Source of the DNA: an uncultured Spartobacteria bacterium
Lineage (GTDB): Bacteria; Verrucomicrobiota; Verrucomicrobiia; Chthoniobacterales; Chthoniobacteraceae
Direction of reading: 5' to 3'
Assembly (NCBI GenBank): GCA_903919125.1
Contig: CAIXGS010000005.1
Coordinates: 1 to 64,000, forward strand
DNA: 64,000 nucleotides
Shown here: piece after piece, positions 23,715 to 33,258 of the stretch
Position numbering within the stretch: position 1 is the first letter of the stretch
How the letters are laid out: each line of letters starts with the position of its first letter
Notes under the pieces: generated by a model
Databases searched by the model: none
Seen by the model: the letters and a program-made list of their open reading frames with translations, nothing else
Told to the model about the DNA's origin: nothing
Made by a program: the position numbers and the translations under genes

Positions 23715-24251
23715 TCAAAAGGGACTCTTGAAATCCTTGAAATGAATAAGCGACTGATCTCGGGAGGACTCTATTACTTCTTTGTTCACGTTCCAGTCAT
23801 GGCCGAAGCTATTCCAATGAACGCCCATGTCGCACTCGCTGTCGTACTCCGTGGTCGTGTTGTAAACGATGACTGAATTATCCTCTAAAGACAGAAAGCC
23901 ATGGGCGACGCCTTTAGGAATATAAATTAATTTTGGCTGAGCGGATTCTAAAATAACTTCGGCAACTGCTCCGTATCCCGGTCCAGTCCGGAGATCTAGC
24001 AAGACGTCCTTCACCGAGCCGGCGGCGCACAAAACGGTCTTAACGTGATCTCTTGGAGGTGCAAAGAAATGCATTCCTCGGACCGCATTTTTTTGCGAAG
24101 TGGTATAAAAAGATTCGGTAAATTCATGCTCCATCCCGTGGGCTTGAAAAAACGTTTTCGTGAATTTTTTAACGAAACTACCGCGTCGGTCCTGATGGTG
24201 GATAAGTTTTACGAGCCAAGCTCCTGGCAGCAGTTCCTTCTCGATTTTCAT
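23715..24251 (-). CDS. dTDP-4-dehydrorhamnose 3,5-epimerase-like cupin (RfbC/RmlC family)
   Basis: The 178-residue protein is a cupin with DRRGSFVKKF, NAVRGMHFFAPP carrying the active-site histidine region, VLLDLRTGPGYG, YIPKGVAHGFLSL and VYNTTTEYD, all in RmlC order and near its normal length. RmlC inverts C3 and C5 of a 4-keto-6-deoxy nucleotide sugar. RmlA, RmlB and RmlD are not in this window, so the precise product (rhamnose or a 3-epimer) is open. It is first of a two-gene unit with the downstream epimerase. Confidence 0.82.
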   Translation of the reverse strand: MKIEKELLPGAWLVKLIHHQDRRGSFVKKFTKTFFQAHGMEHEFTESFYTTSQKNAVRGMHFFAPPRDHVKTVLCAAGSVKDVLLDLRTGPGYGAVAEVILESAQPKLIYIPKGVAHGFLSLEDNSVIVYNTTTEYDSECDMGVHWNSFGHDWNVNKEVIESSRDQSLIHFKDFKSPF

Positions 24252-24301
24252 TCGGTAAATGGCTCGCTGATTTTACTTCAATCAGCTTCATCTCTGTTCT
24301 C

Positions 24302-25081
24302 TTACAATCTTGCGGCGCGGGCGCTCTCTTTTTTCCGTGAGACGATCTCTTCGTATTGTGTGACTGCGCTCGGTGAAATCATGTTGAGATGGTGCATAAA
24401 GATCGGGATCATGCCGTCTTCGGTTGTCAGCAAACGTGGCGGCACATTCTCCAAAAGAAAGGGAAGATTTTCCCGGAACAATGCAGGGAGGTGAAATGCG
24501 CCGTGAAACCCGAAGGTTGGGTAGGGCGGAATGGCGGCTTCGAAAGAAAAGTGCGAGGCCAACTCCACAGATGAAAACCGGCAGTTGTACTGACTTTCCA
24601 ATAGGCCGCGCTTTCGTGTGCAAATTACCAAGTCTTCGTATTCCGTTAATATCTCATTCTCAACGATAGACTGAATTCCAAGGCAAAGCTTTCTTGATCT
24701 CCAGCAGAAGCCTCCGTTTCCGACTACCGGTCCGCTGGGCGTTCCAAACGGGGCTCCAATATAATCATAATGGTAGAAGTGCGGCGAAAACTGGTCTTTG
24801 TTCAGAATGAATCCATCGTAATGCGCGATTAAAATGAAATCAGTCTCAATGTACTTTGGAAGTTCTCTGATGACAAATTCACCGTAGGCAAGGGCTGATT
24901 TGAGCGTTGGAATCTGAACTGAGGGAACTCCGTTGTAGAACTCGGGGGTATCAGTAAAAACGGTAACTTTGTCGAATGAGAATCCGTTTATACAGTTATT
25001 GACGGCCACTCTGCTCAATACCGGTGCGGCGGTGTCAATGAAACATAATCCAACGGACGGTTTTTTGATTGAGTTACTCAT
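24302..25081 (-). CDS. DUF5672-type glycosyltransferase-like protein
   Basis: The 259-residue protein has the conserved DUF5672 core: FILIAHYDGFILNKDQF, YDYIGAPFG and VVGNGGFCWRSRKL. These proteins are found in surface polysaccharide loci and are thought to be glycosyltransferases with a GT-A-like fold. HYDGF would be the metal-binding part. It is 50 bp upstream of the RfbC-like gene in the same direction, which supports joint expression. Confidence 0.75.
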   Translation of the reverse strand: MSNSIKKPSVGLCFIDTAAPVLSRVAVNNCINGFSFDKVTVFTDTPEFYNGVPSVQIPTLKSALAYGEFVIRELPKYIETDFILIAHYDGFILNKDQFSPHFYHYDYIGAPFGTPSGPVVGNGGFCWRSRKLCLGIQSIVENEILTEYEDLVICTRKRGLLESQYNCRFSSVELASHFSFEAAIPPYPTFGFHGAFHLPALFRENLPFLLENVPPRLLTTEDGMIPIFMHHLNMISPSAVTQYEEIVSRKKESARAARL

Positions 25082-25314
25082 TTAGGTTCGGTTTTTGCGT
25101 CTAAGATTGTATCGGGTTGGACTACTCGAATGTAAAACTATATGCGGGTGGAAATTTAAGTTCTGAATCGCGCCAAAGCTCAACTGATTTGTGATTTTCC
25201 AAAATTAGAGAGCCTGCTGCTTTCAAACTCTGGGTTCATCAGAGAATTCCAATGTGTTTAGCAATGTACTGGGAAACAGGTCTTTGGCCTGTGAACAGAG
25301 AAAGTGGCTCACGC

Positions 25315-25947
25315 TCATCTTCCCGTGTGTGGGAGAGAATGCTCCCGGTGCTCCAGAAAAGAGTCCGAGTACAACTTAGCGAGGTGAGGGCTGCGTAATA
25401 TCAGCAGATTCTCTGCATTGCTTTCCTCTGCCGCCTTTGTGAAATTGAAGGAGCCTGTCAGGACAGTTTCCCCGTCAATGATCATCACTTTGTTGTGTGC
25501 GATGGCATGTCTGCCATCAATGTAAGTCGGAATTCGGGCATTCAGCAGAAAGTCAGCTTCGGAGTATTTGCCGGTTTTGTTACTTTTATCCAGAACAGCC
25601 TCCACTCGCACCCCGCGACGCGACGCCGCCACCAGCGCAGTGGCGATGGGAGCTGAGGTAAAGGAATAGGCTTGTACCAAAACGGTTTGGCGCGCTGCGT
25701 TAAGTTCACGCACCACCGCTTCCGTGCAACCGCCGCGCGGTGAAAAATACACCTCAGGGGCTGGGATGAGGCTGTGCTCGCCGGTTGTTTGTTGCGTTTT
25801 TTGCGCGGCTACATTTTTTTCTGTGGAAACGAACCGCTCGAGGAATCCCGGCGCGCTATGGGCTCGAGGAACAGGGGAGAGCAGATGGAAGCTCAGGAGG
25901 CAAAGTCCAAAAACAGAGGCACGCATAAAGATTGCGGGAGACAGCAA
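25315..25947 (-). CDS. Secreted phospholipase D-family nuclease-like protein
   Basis: The 210-residue protein begins with a signal peptide ending near SPVPRAHSA and carries one HKD motif: HAIAHNKVMIIDGETVLTGS followed by FNFTKAAEESNAEN. Single-HKD proteins of this size, such as Nuc, dimerise to form the active site and cleave DNA or phosphodiesters in the periplasm. A second ATG at 25926 (MRASVFGLCLL) would also give a good signal peptide and may be the real start. Confidence 0.85.
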   Translation of the reverse strand: MLSPAIFMRASVFGLCLLSFHLLSPVPRAHSAPGFLERFVSTEKNVAAQKTQQTTGEHSLIPAPEVYFSPRGGCTEAVVRELNAARQTVLVQAYSFTSAPIATALVAASRRGVRVEAVLDKSNKTGKYSEADFLLNARIPTYIDGRHAIAHNKVMIIDGETVLTGSFNFTKAAEESNAENLLILRSPHLAKLYSDSFLEHREHSLPHTGR

Positions 25948-26036
25948 ACGTTAGTCGAGAATAGGAATTTCGCTATAGCAGACTTCTTGATTCCTCCGCT
26001 TGCACGGACGCGTCGTCTGTTGCATTTTCTCTTCTC

Positions 26037-26903
26037 ATGCAGCAACCCTTTCGTTTTATGCAATACCCCATTCTTGCTCTGTTGGCTTTGCTGCCTTGGG
26101 TGGGCGGGTGTGCGGCCCTTGCGGGAAAAACTTCCGATGCCAAGGCCAATTCAAAAAAGGAGGCGAAAGCAGAGGCCACTCCCGAACCGTCCCCATTGGA
26201 GGCGGCTCCGTGGAACGATGCCATTATTACTGCTCTGGAAAAGCTGCCCTTGGGCGGCGGCTATGCGACCACGCTGGTGGCGAGGGATGCGCTGCAATCC
26301 GCGGTAGCATGGGAGGATGGGCGTCCCGCGTTGCGACCGGCGCTGGCGCAGCCCAGTTTTTGTTCCGGAGCCACGTATCTAGTTTGGCTGGTTGCTTTGG
26401 CGCAGCAGCAAAAGGCGGCTCAGTTAAAGTTGTCACCGGAGGTTTGGCGCGCCTTGATCGTGGAGGGGCAGGGCGACGGAGAGGGCGTGTGGGGGCGCTG
26501 GAATGCGAATGGGCCGGGCACTGCGCGTCTCTTTCAGGAAACGGGAATTGGGACTAATTTTACTGATATTCAAAAGGCCAAGGCGGGAGATTTCCTAAAG
26601 ATTTTTTGGAATGATTCCATAGGGGCAGCCGAAAAGGGGCACTCCGTTATTTTTGCCAGCACGGGCATGGAGAAAGGAGAGGAGACAGTTTCGTTTTGGA
26701 GCAGTAACTTGCCAGGAGGTTATGGGAACAAGACTGTCGCGCGATCTAAGATTAAGCGGATGGTGTTTTCGCGTTTGGAACATCCCGAGCGTCTAGAATC
26801 AGTGCTCGATTTGCCTCCTCGTGATAGTTTTCTGAGTAGTTTAGAGGAGAAGAGTGTCTCTCCGGCGGAAGCTGCCAAAGTAATTGGCCTGCCTAAACTT
26901 TAG
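26037..26903 (+). CDS. Putative lipoprotein with papain-like (NlpC/P60-like) fold
   Basis: The 288-residue protein has a signal peptide with a lipobox ending at Cys25 (LLPWVGGCAA), then a Lys/Glu/Pro linker. The mature part shows PSFCSGATYLVWL with a candidate nucleophilic cysteine and, further on, AGDFLKIFW with GHSVIFAST, which gives a candidate histidine. This Cys-then-His order suggests an NlpC/P60 or CHAP-like amidase acting on peptidoglycan, but the similarity is distant. ATG at 26058 is an alternative start. The neighbouring L,D-transpeptidase supports a cell wall role. Confidence 0.55.
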   Translation: MQQPFRFMQYPILALLALLPWVGGCAALAGKTSDAKANSKKEAKAEATPEPSPLEAAPWNDAIITALEKLPLGGGYATTLVARDALQSAVAWEDGRPALRPALAQPSFCSGATYLVWLVALAQQQKAAQLKLSPEVWRALIVEGQGDGEGVWGRWNANGPGTARLFQETGIGTNFTDIQKAKAGDFLKIFWNDSIGAAEKGHSVIFASTGMEKGEETVSFWSSNLPGGYGNKTVARSKIKRMVFSRLEHPERLESVLDLPPRDSFLSSLEEKSVSPAEAAKVIGLPKL

Positions 26904-27077
26904 TGCGGACCAGTGCTAAGCGGGAGTTTATGTGGCCCCGTAAGCAAACATTCTTCGATGTCAGCGGTTGAGTGTGGAATGTGGCTTGCGTCAAAGTGTG
27001 GCAGTTGATTAAAGATTGGTCAGTAGGAATTTCCTGCCAATTGAATCGTTTGACGCTAAGTCGGCCCAGATGTCTGC

Positions 27078-27890
27078 ATGAAAGCTCGAGAGCTTACATT
27101 GATCATTTTTTTTATCGTATGTGGAGAGTCGAGATCGCTTGCCGATCCGCCTGAGAAAACTGATTTGGTCATTCCTTTAACCACCTCAGAGTTTTTGCTA
27201 CCGGGGAAATTTGAGTGGCAAACTGATCTTTCAACCGAGGGAGAGGTATCGATTCATGTGAATCTCTCTTTGCAAATTCTCGAAGTTTATCGTGGAGAAA
27301 TCCTAATTGCTCGCTCGAGCATCAGTTCTGGGAGGACGCATCGTTCAACTCCCAATGGAGTGTTCAGTATTTTAGAAAAGGACGCCGTGCATTACTCCAA
27401 TCTGTACAATAATGCACCGATGCCGTTTATGCAAAGACTTACTGTGGATGGGCTTGCTATTCACGCTGGCGCCCTTCCTGGGGTGCCTGCCTCCCATGGT
27501 TGTATCCGAATTCCCCATGCTTTTGCACGGAGGCTCTTTCAAATCACTTCGAAAGGAAATGCGGTTCACATTTTTGGAGACTCTACGCAGTACAGTTTGG
27601 CGGCGATGAAGAATAAACAGAGTCGGCTCCCAGTTGAAAATCGCATTGCCAAGCAAACTATAGTGCCACTCTCCGATGAAAATATGAGCCGCCCAAAGGG
27701 AGCGGATTTATTTCAACGCCAAACCGAATACCCACGAGTCCAGCTCGTTTATGTGCCCAGTAAAAAGCTGGACGAGTTGGAGCGTGAAGAGCTCCAAGTA
27801 CGAAACGACATTAGTTTAAGTCAAACGCAACGGCAAAGGGAGCTCAACAGATTGTGGGCCGAACAACGCGCTGTAGCGGGAAAGCCTTAA
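27078..27890 (+). CDS. L,D-transpeptidase (YkuD family)
   Basis: The 270-residue exported protein has an N-terminal hydrophobic segment and a YkuD catalytic domain at about 55-170. The active site is LAIHAGALPGVPASHGCIRI with His140 and the nucleophile Cys142. The family cross-links peptidoglycan peptides at the 3-3 position or anchors lipoproteins. A C-terminal extension of about 100 residues is rich in charged residues and likely helical. No partner gene is adjacent beyond the papain-like lipoprotein upstream. Confidence 0.88.
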   Translation: MKARELTLIIFFIVCGESRSLADPPEKTDLVIPLTTSEFLLPGKFEWQTDLSTEGEVSIHVNLSLQILEVYRGEILIARSSISSGRTHRSTPNGVFSILEKDAVHYSNLYNNAPMPFMQRLTVDGLAIHAGALPGVPASHGCIRIPHAFARRLFQITSKGNAVHIFGDSTQYSLAAMKNKQSRLPVENRIAKQTIVPLSDENMSRPKGADLFQRQTEYPRVQLVYVPSKKLDELEREELQVRNDISLSQTQRQRELNRLWAEQRAVAGKP

Positions 27891-28089
27891 CAAACAATAC
27901 AGCGAGGGACGTCAATGAACTTCCCAAAGCCTTTCTGATTTGAAGATATCAGAACGCTCTGGATTTAACACATTCTAACTGGCGTTTTAGCTCCCGCGAG
28001 TGCCTGTAAAGGGCATCTTCCAGTAATGCATCACCCTTCAGACTGCACGGTGCCTGCCCCGTTATTTGCAGCGAGAGTCAGGCTCGGAG

Positions 28090-28740
28090 TCAAATATACT
28101 TAACGACCTCTTCTGTCGGAAAGCGAACTTTGGGCTGGTGCGCATACTTGTCGTCTTCAGCGCGGTAGCCGAGTGCCAATCCGCAGACAGAGGCGTAGCC
28201 TTCCTTTTCGAGCCCGAGAAGCGCGTCGTAGTGATGTGCTTCGATGCCTTCCAGCGGGCAGGAGTCAATTCCTAGGAGCGCGGCCGCCGCCATGGTCTGA
28301 CCTAGAGCGATGTAGACTTGGCGAGAGCACCAGTTGTCCACCCAGCCTTGCTCCGTGGCCTGTTTGTGGGTGTTTAAAATAAAGCCGCGGTATCCCTCCA
28401 GCGACTCGATGCTCACATTACGAACTTCGGCAGTGCGCTTGATGAAATGATCTACATCGGCCACCGAAAGGTTTTTACGATAGGCAAACACCACCATGTG
28501 CGACGCATCAACCGTCTGGGTCTGGCCCCAGGAAATTGCCGGCAACTGAGCGCGTATCTCTGGGTTTTGCACCACAATAAAGCGCCATGGCTGGAGTCCG
28601 AAAGAGGACGGTGCCAACACCATAGCGGCTTCAAGCTCCTGCCATTGGGCTGCGGGGATTTTGCGGGTGGAGTCGAATTTCTTTGTGGCATAACGCCAGT
28701 TCAAAGCATCGGATACGAGGTGGTTCGATACAGAGTTCAT
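28090..28740 (-). CDS. NAD(P)H-dependent nitroreductase family flavoprotein
   Basis: The 216-residue FMN protein matches oxygen-insensitive nitroreductases of the NfsB type: ALNWRYATKKFD, LAPSSFGLQPWRFIVVQN, GQTMAAAALLGIDSCPLEG and a C-terminal ALGYRAEDDKYA. The family reduces nitro-compounds, quinones or flavins as a homodimer in the cytoplasm. Length is normal. The gene stands alone, and no regulator is adjacent. Confidence 0.88.
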   Translation of the reverse strand: MNSVSNHLVSDALNWRYATKKFDSTRKIPAAQWQELEAAMVLAPSSFGLQPWRFIVVQNPEIRAQLPAISWGQTQTVDASHMVVFAYRKNLSVADVDHFIKRTAEVRNVSIESLEGYRGFILNTHKQATEQGWVDNWCSRQVYIALGQTMAAAALLGIDSCPLEGIEAHHYDALLGLEKEGYASVCGLALGYRAEDDKYAHQPKVRFPTEEVVKYI

Positions 28741-28879
28741 CAGTCGGTAAATTCAGGCGTGAAAATAGAACTCAAAGATAGCGGACATTTAGCCGGGTGA
28801 GGGAAGGAAAATCCCTGCTAGAGGGAGAAAAGCGGAGGGGCCGAGGGCGCGCAAGGCCGTCTAGGGTCTTTGATCTACT

Positions 28880-29353
28880 CTATCCTGGCGGGGGTTCTGG
28901 TGGCAGGTTTCCCTCATTCTCCTGAATTTGCCGCAGCACTTCGGAGCGGTCCTCTACCTCGTCCCAGACTTCTTTGGCGACGTAAATTGGAGCACCTTGT
29001 GCCACTGCCAGCGCCACGCAATCGCTTGGACGGCCATCGAGTTCGATGATTTTGCGCTCAAAGAGTTCGTTCTGACAACTCACGATCAAGCGGGCGAAGT
29101 AGGTTTCACTTTTGACCTCGTTGATGATTACTCGGTCCACCTTTGCGCCGAGCGCCGTCATCAGGTGGCACATTAAATCGTGGGTCATTGGGCGTTCCCT
29201 AGGCACCCCCTTCATCAGCACGGAAATAGAGGCTCCCACGGTCTCATCCACATAAATAACAAAAACTTTCTCCTCGTTTCCCAAGAACACCGCGCGCCCC
29301 GTGTTGAGTGGTAACACAGAACGGACTTCCACAGGTACCACGAGCTTGTTCAT
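28880..29353 (-). CDS. Bifunctional nuclease family protein (DUF151)
   Basis: The 157-residue protein has the DUF151 core: VFVIYVDETVGASI, RPMTHDLMCHLMTALGAKV and ELDGRPSDCVALAVAQGAPI, ending in YVAKEVWDEV. DUF151 proteins occur across bacteria; one plant member has DNase and RNase activity, and the bacterial role is unsettled. A Pro-rich tail ends the protein. It is divergent from cstA. Confidence 0.88.
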   Translation of the reverse strand: MNKLVVPVEVRSVLPLNTGRAVFLGNEEKVFVIYVDETVGASISVLMKGVPRERPMTHDLMCHLMTALGAKVDRVIINEVKSETYFARLIVSCQNELFERKIIELDGRPSDCVALAVAQGAPIYVAKEVWDEVEDRSEVLRQIQENEGNLPPEPPPG

Positions 29354-29467
29354 GCTGTTAGACTAAGTCAAAAGTGGGAACGCCTCAAGAGCGGGAGTCT
29401 AGGGAAATCCCTTAACTTGCCTCCGTGTTCCACTCATCACGACTCATCCAGCCACTCCCTCCCCCTT

Positions 29468-31795
29468 ATGAAAAAAGCGCTTCACTTCCTTCTCTGGCTC
29501 GCCGTGGCTCTTCTCGGTGGCGGTGCCTATGCGGTTATCGCACTACGTCGGGCCGAGCCAGTTAACTCTGTCTATTTGTTAACCGCGGCTGTGTGCACTT
29601 ACGCCATTGGGTACCGGTTTTACTCCAAATGGCTCGCTGCACGCGCTCTGGCTTTGGAGGATTTGCGGGCGACCCCGTGTGAACGCAATGAAGATGGACG
29701 CGACTTTGTGCGCACGAATCCGTGGGTGGTTTTTGGCCATCACTTCGCCGCAATTTCTGGTCCCGGGCCGTTGGTTGGCCCCGTGCTGGCTGCGCAATTC
29801 GGATACCTGCCGGGGACCTTGTGGATTCTGCTTGGCGTGGTGCTTGGAGGCGCGGTGCAGGACATGGTGATTTTGGCGGCGTCTACACGGCGGGACGGGC
29901 GTTCTTTGGCTCAGATGGTGCGCGATGAGGTGGGGCGGGCCGCGGGATTTGTGGGCACTGTGGCGGTCCTGGCGATCATGGTTATTTTGTTAGCGGTATT
30001 GGCGCTGGTTGTCGTCAACGCGCTGGCGGAAAGTCCTTGGGGGGTATTTACGGTCGCTGCAACGATTCCCGCGGCGATGTTGATGGGCGGGTACATGCGC
30101 TTCATCAGGCCGGGTAAAGTGTTAGAGGCGTCTGTGATGGGTGCGGTGCTTTTGCTGGCCTCGGTGTGGGGCGGGCAGTTTGTACACTCGAATCCGGAGT
30201 GGGCCGCTATCTTTCGGCTCAAGGCCCATACGCTGGCTTGGAGTGTGATTTTGTATGGATTGGCGGCTTCTGTTTTGCCGGTGTGGCTGTTACTGGCACC
30301 TCGGGATTATTTGAGCACGTTCTTAAAACTCGGCACAATATTTGCCTTGGCCCTCGGCGTGGTGATCGTGTTGCCGGACTTACATATGCCTGCTTTAACC
30401 CAGTTCGTGGATGGGAGCGGGCCGGTGATTCCGGGGAAGTTGTTTCCCTTTTGTTTCATCACTATTGCCTGTGGTGCAATCAGCGGCTTCCATGCGCTGA
30501 TCGCCAGTGGGATCACGCCCAAGATCATTACGCGGGAGCGATTCATTCGCCCGGTGGGTTATGGAGCGATGTGTTTAGAATCTTTGGTGGCGATTTTAGC
30601 GCTGATTGCGGCATGCACCTTGGAGCCCGGGGTGTATTTGGCGATCAATGTGAAGGCGGCCGGCGCGACGCCTGCACTGGTGGCGGAGGCAACGGTGGCG
30701 AAAATCAACGCGTTTGGAGGGCCGTTTAATGTGAGCGTGGCGCAAATGCAGGAGCTTGCGAGGACGGTACAGGAGGAAAGTTTGTTCGGGCGAACGGGTG
30801 GGGCAGCCACATTGGCGGTGGGGATGGCGCGTCTGTTTGCGTCGGCCTTCGGCGACCAAATGCTGGGTTTGTGGTACCATTTTGCGTTGATGTTTGAGGC
30901 ACTTTTTATCCTCACAACCCTCGACGCCGGAACGCGGGTGGGGCGTTATCTTCTGCAAGGTGCACTAGGTTCTGTTTGGAAGCCGTTGGGGGATCCCTCT
31001 AACACGCTTTCTAATTTCCTTTGTAGCGGTCTGATTGTCAGCGCCTGGGGCTTTTTTCTGTTAAACGGCGTTGCGGATCCAGAGGGAGGCACGAAGGCGC
31101 TTTGGCCGATTTTCGGAATCGCCAACCAACTGCTCGCCAGCATCGCGCTGTGCTTTGGCACGCTGATTTTGCTGAAACGTCAGTTGCGTTTGCCTGATGG
31201 GCGTCCTGCAATTGCTCTGGCGACCGCGTTGCCCTTGGTATGGCTTTTGACGGTGACGACCACTGCGGCTGTTCAGAAAATTGGTCATGCGGACCCTCGC
31301 ATCGGGTTCCTTGCCGCAGCTCGCAAGGCGGACACGGACTACGTCCAGTTACAGCTCGAATTGGAGAAGGTAGCGAACGACGCCACTGCGGCGGAGGCGG
31401 TCGGGAAAAAAATGAGAGCTGCGCGGCGGGTGAGTCTTAACATGCGCACGGATGCGGCGGTGACCATTGGGTTTTTGACGCTGGTGGCGGTTCTCCTAGG
31501 GATTACGAGTTGGGAGGCTGCGTTGCTGTTGTCGCGGCGGAAAGAGGCGGTGCTTTCCGAGACGGAGCCCGTCTGGTTGGCGGCGCCCGACGCTCAGCGC
31601 AATGGCGTGCCAGTGGCAGGAATCGTGGGATTGGGACTGGCGTTGATCCAGGAATTATCCGGTCAGGCTGCAGTGGAGCGAGAACGTCTGGTGCAGCAAA
31701 CTCAGTGCGAGTGTCCTCCCAATACGAACCCGAGGGCGAACGCGTTTTTACTCAGTTCTAAGCGCCGGTTTGAGGGCGTGAACCGCTGTTGTTAA
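29468..31795 (+). CDS. cstA: Carbon starvation protein CstA-family transporter
   Basis: The 775-residue multi-pass membrane protein carries the CstA core: CTYAIGYRFYSKWLAARAL, FGHHFAAISGPGPLVGPVLA, FITIACGAISGFHALIASG and LTTLDAGTRVGRYLLQ. CstA and BtsT/YjiY take up peptides or pyruvate when carbon is short. The ATG at 29468 (MKKALHFLLWL) is chosen over the upstream in-frame start at 29417 because membrane helix 1 begins there. The C-terminus is longer than usual and ends in a Cys-containing tail. It converges with pepA. Confidence 0.92.
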   Translation: MKKALHFLLWLAVALLGGGAYAVIALRRAEPVNSVYLLTAAVCTYAIGYRFYSKWLAARALALEDLRATPCERNEDGRDFVRTNPWVVFGHHFAAISGPGPLVGPVLAAQFGYLPGTLWILLGVVLGGAVQDMVILAASTRRDGRSLAQMVRDEVGRAAGFVGTVAVLAIMVILLAVLALVVVNALAESPWGVFTVAATIPAAMLMGGYMRFIRPGKVLEASVMGAVLLLASVWGGQFVHSNPEWAAIFRLKAHTLAWSVILYGLAASVLPVWLLLAPRDYLSTFLKLGTIFALALGVVIVLPDLHMPALTQFVDGSGPVIPGKLFPFCFITIACGAISGFHALIASGITPKIITRERFIRPVGYGAMCLESLVAILALIAACTLEPGVYLAINVKAAGATPALVAEATVAKINAFGGPFNVSVAQMQELARTVQEESLFGRTGGAATLAVGMARLFASAFGDQMLGLWYHFALMFEALFILTTLDAGTRVGRYLLQGALGSVWKPLGDPSNTLSNFLCSGLIVSAWGFFLLNGVADPEGGTKALWPIFGIANQLLASIALCFGTLILLKRQLRLPDGRPAIALATALPLVWLLTVTTTAAVQKIGHADPRIGFLAAARKADTDYVQLQLELEKVANDATAAEAVGKKMRAARRVSLNMRTDAAVTIGFLTLVAVLLGITSWEAALLLSRRKEAVLSETEPVWLAAPDAQRNGVPVAGIVGLGLALIQELSGQAAVERERLVQQTQCECPPNTNPRANAFLLSSKRRFEGVNRCC

Positions 31796-31853
31796 GCCAG
31801 CGGGCCAAGTCCCCCAGAAACGTTTGTTCCCCGAAACCTTGCCCCGCGCGTTT

Positions 31854-33254
31854 TTAACCGCCGCTGGCGAGCCGGACAAGGGTACGCACGCCAAAGCCTG
31901 TCGCACCGGAAGCCAGTCCATGTTTGTCACTCGAGCAATGGGCGGTGTAGGCGATGTCCAAATGCACCCAGGGGGTCTTTTCCACGAAGACTTTTAAGAA
32001 GGCGGCCGCCGTACAGGCTCCTCCCAAACGGCCACCGCTATTTTTAATTTGAGCCACGTCGCTGCGAATACGCTCGATGTGCTCAGGAAATATCGGCATC
32101 GGCCAGACGCGTTCACCGCTTTCAGCAGCCGCCCGCACCACGTCCGCCTGAAACGCGTCATCGTTGGACCAAAGGCCTGCCGCTGAATCCCCCAAAGCGA
32201 CTCCGCAAGCTCCCGTCAGTGTCGCCAGATTGATAATGCGCGCCGCTTTGTGCTCCGAACGAGCCCAGGAAAGTGCGTCTCCCAAAACCATGCGCCCCTC
32301 CGCGTCGGTGTTGACGATTTCCACGTTCACCTTGTTGTGCATCGTCACGATGTCCCCCGGACGATACGCCGTCCCGCTGGGCATGTTTTCCGCCGCCGCC
32401 AAAATTCCAACAACGTTCCGGCGAACGCTCAAGCGAGCAATCGCCTGCATCGCGCCGAGCACTGCCGCGCCGCCGCACATATCGAAAATCATCTCCTCCA
32501 TATTGCCCGCCGGCTTGATGGAAATGCCGCCCGTATCAAAAGTGATGGCCTTCCCTACAAGCACCAAGGGAGCTTGGCCTTTCGGTCCGCCTGCATGGAT
32601 TAATTCAATCAGCCGCGGGCCCCTCGAACTGCCGGAGCCAACGGCCAGGATGCCGCCGAATTTCCGTAGCTTTAACTCCTTTTCATCCAGCACGCGGCAC
32701 TTCAACCCGCATTGTGCGGCGACAGTTTTCGCGGCGGCGGCGAGCGTTTTGGGGTAAAGAAGGTTGCCCGGGGAGTTAGCGAGATCGCGGGCGGCATTTG
32801 CGGCCTCCGCGAGGATGAGACCGTGTTCGGCGGCTTTCTTTGCGTCGGCGAGGTCCTTTTTGGCGACAACGACGACCAGTTCAGCAACGGGTTCAGTCTT
32901 TTTGGGGCGGAAAGTCTCGAAGCGATAAGCGCCTAAGACGAAGCCTTCCACCGCGCTTGCCACGTATTTGGGATGCTCATTGAGGAGCAACAGCACTTTG
33001 CGCTTGCCACGTTTGCGCAGGGCCAGCGCCGCTGCGCCTGCGGTTTCACGGATTGCTGCATCGTCTAGTTTTGCGCTCTCCCCCAAACCCGCGTACAGAG
33101 TGGACGCAGCTCTTTCGCTCAGAAGTGCGCCGACGTCGCCGGAGAATTCGGCATCAGAGGGCGGCGGCACTAACGAGGCTCGCTCGTCTTTGCAAATGAA
33201 CTTGAGGGTGGTCCATGAACCGGCGGGTGGCTCCGAAACGATGCGCAGTTTCAC
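31854..33254 (-). CDS. pepA: Leucyl aminopeptidase, M17 family
   Basis: The 466-residue protein has the M17 catalytic domain with the two-zinc site: LVLVGKAITFDTGGISIKP with the catalytic lysine and aspartate, MCGGAAVLGAMQA, and the diagnostic NTDAEGRMVLGD. It releases N-terminal residues from peptides as a cytoplasmic hexamer. The start is GTG at 33254, four bases after the serA stop, so it is translated in an operon with serA. Confidence 0.93.
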   Translation of the reverse strand: MKLRIVSEPPAGSWTTLKFICKDERASLVPPPSDAEFSGDVGALLSERAASTLYAGLGESAKLDDAAIRETAGAAALALRKRGKRKVLLLLNEHPKYVASAVEGFVLGAYRFETFRPKKTEPVAELVVVVAKKDLADAKKAAEHGLILAEAANAARDLANSPGNLLYPKTLAAAAKTVAAQCGLKCRVLDEKELKLRKFGGILAVGSGSSRGPRLIELIHAGGPKGQAPLVLVGKAITFDTGGISIKPAGNMEEMIFDMCGGAAVLGAMQAIARLSVRRNVVGILAAAENMPSGTAYRPGDIVTMHNKVNVEIVNTDAEGRMVLGDALSWARSEHKAARIINLATLTGACGVALGDSAAGLWSNDDAFQADVVRAAAESGERVWPMPIFPEHIERIRSDVAQIKNSGGRLGGACTAAAFLKVFVEKTPWVHLDIAYTAHCSSDKHGLASGATGFGVRTLVRLASGG

Positions 33255-33258
33255 TAGA

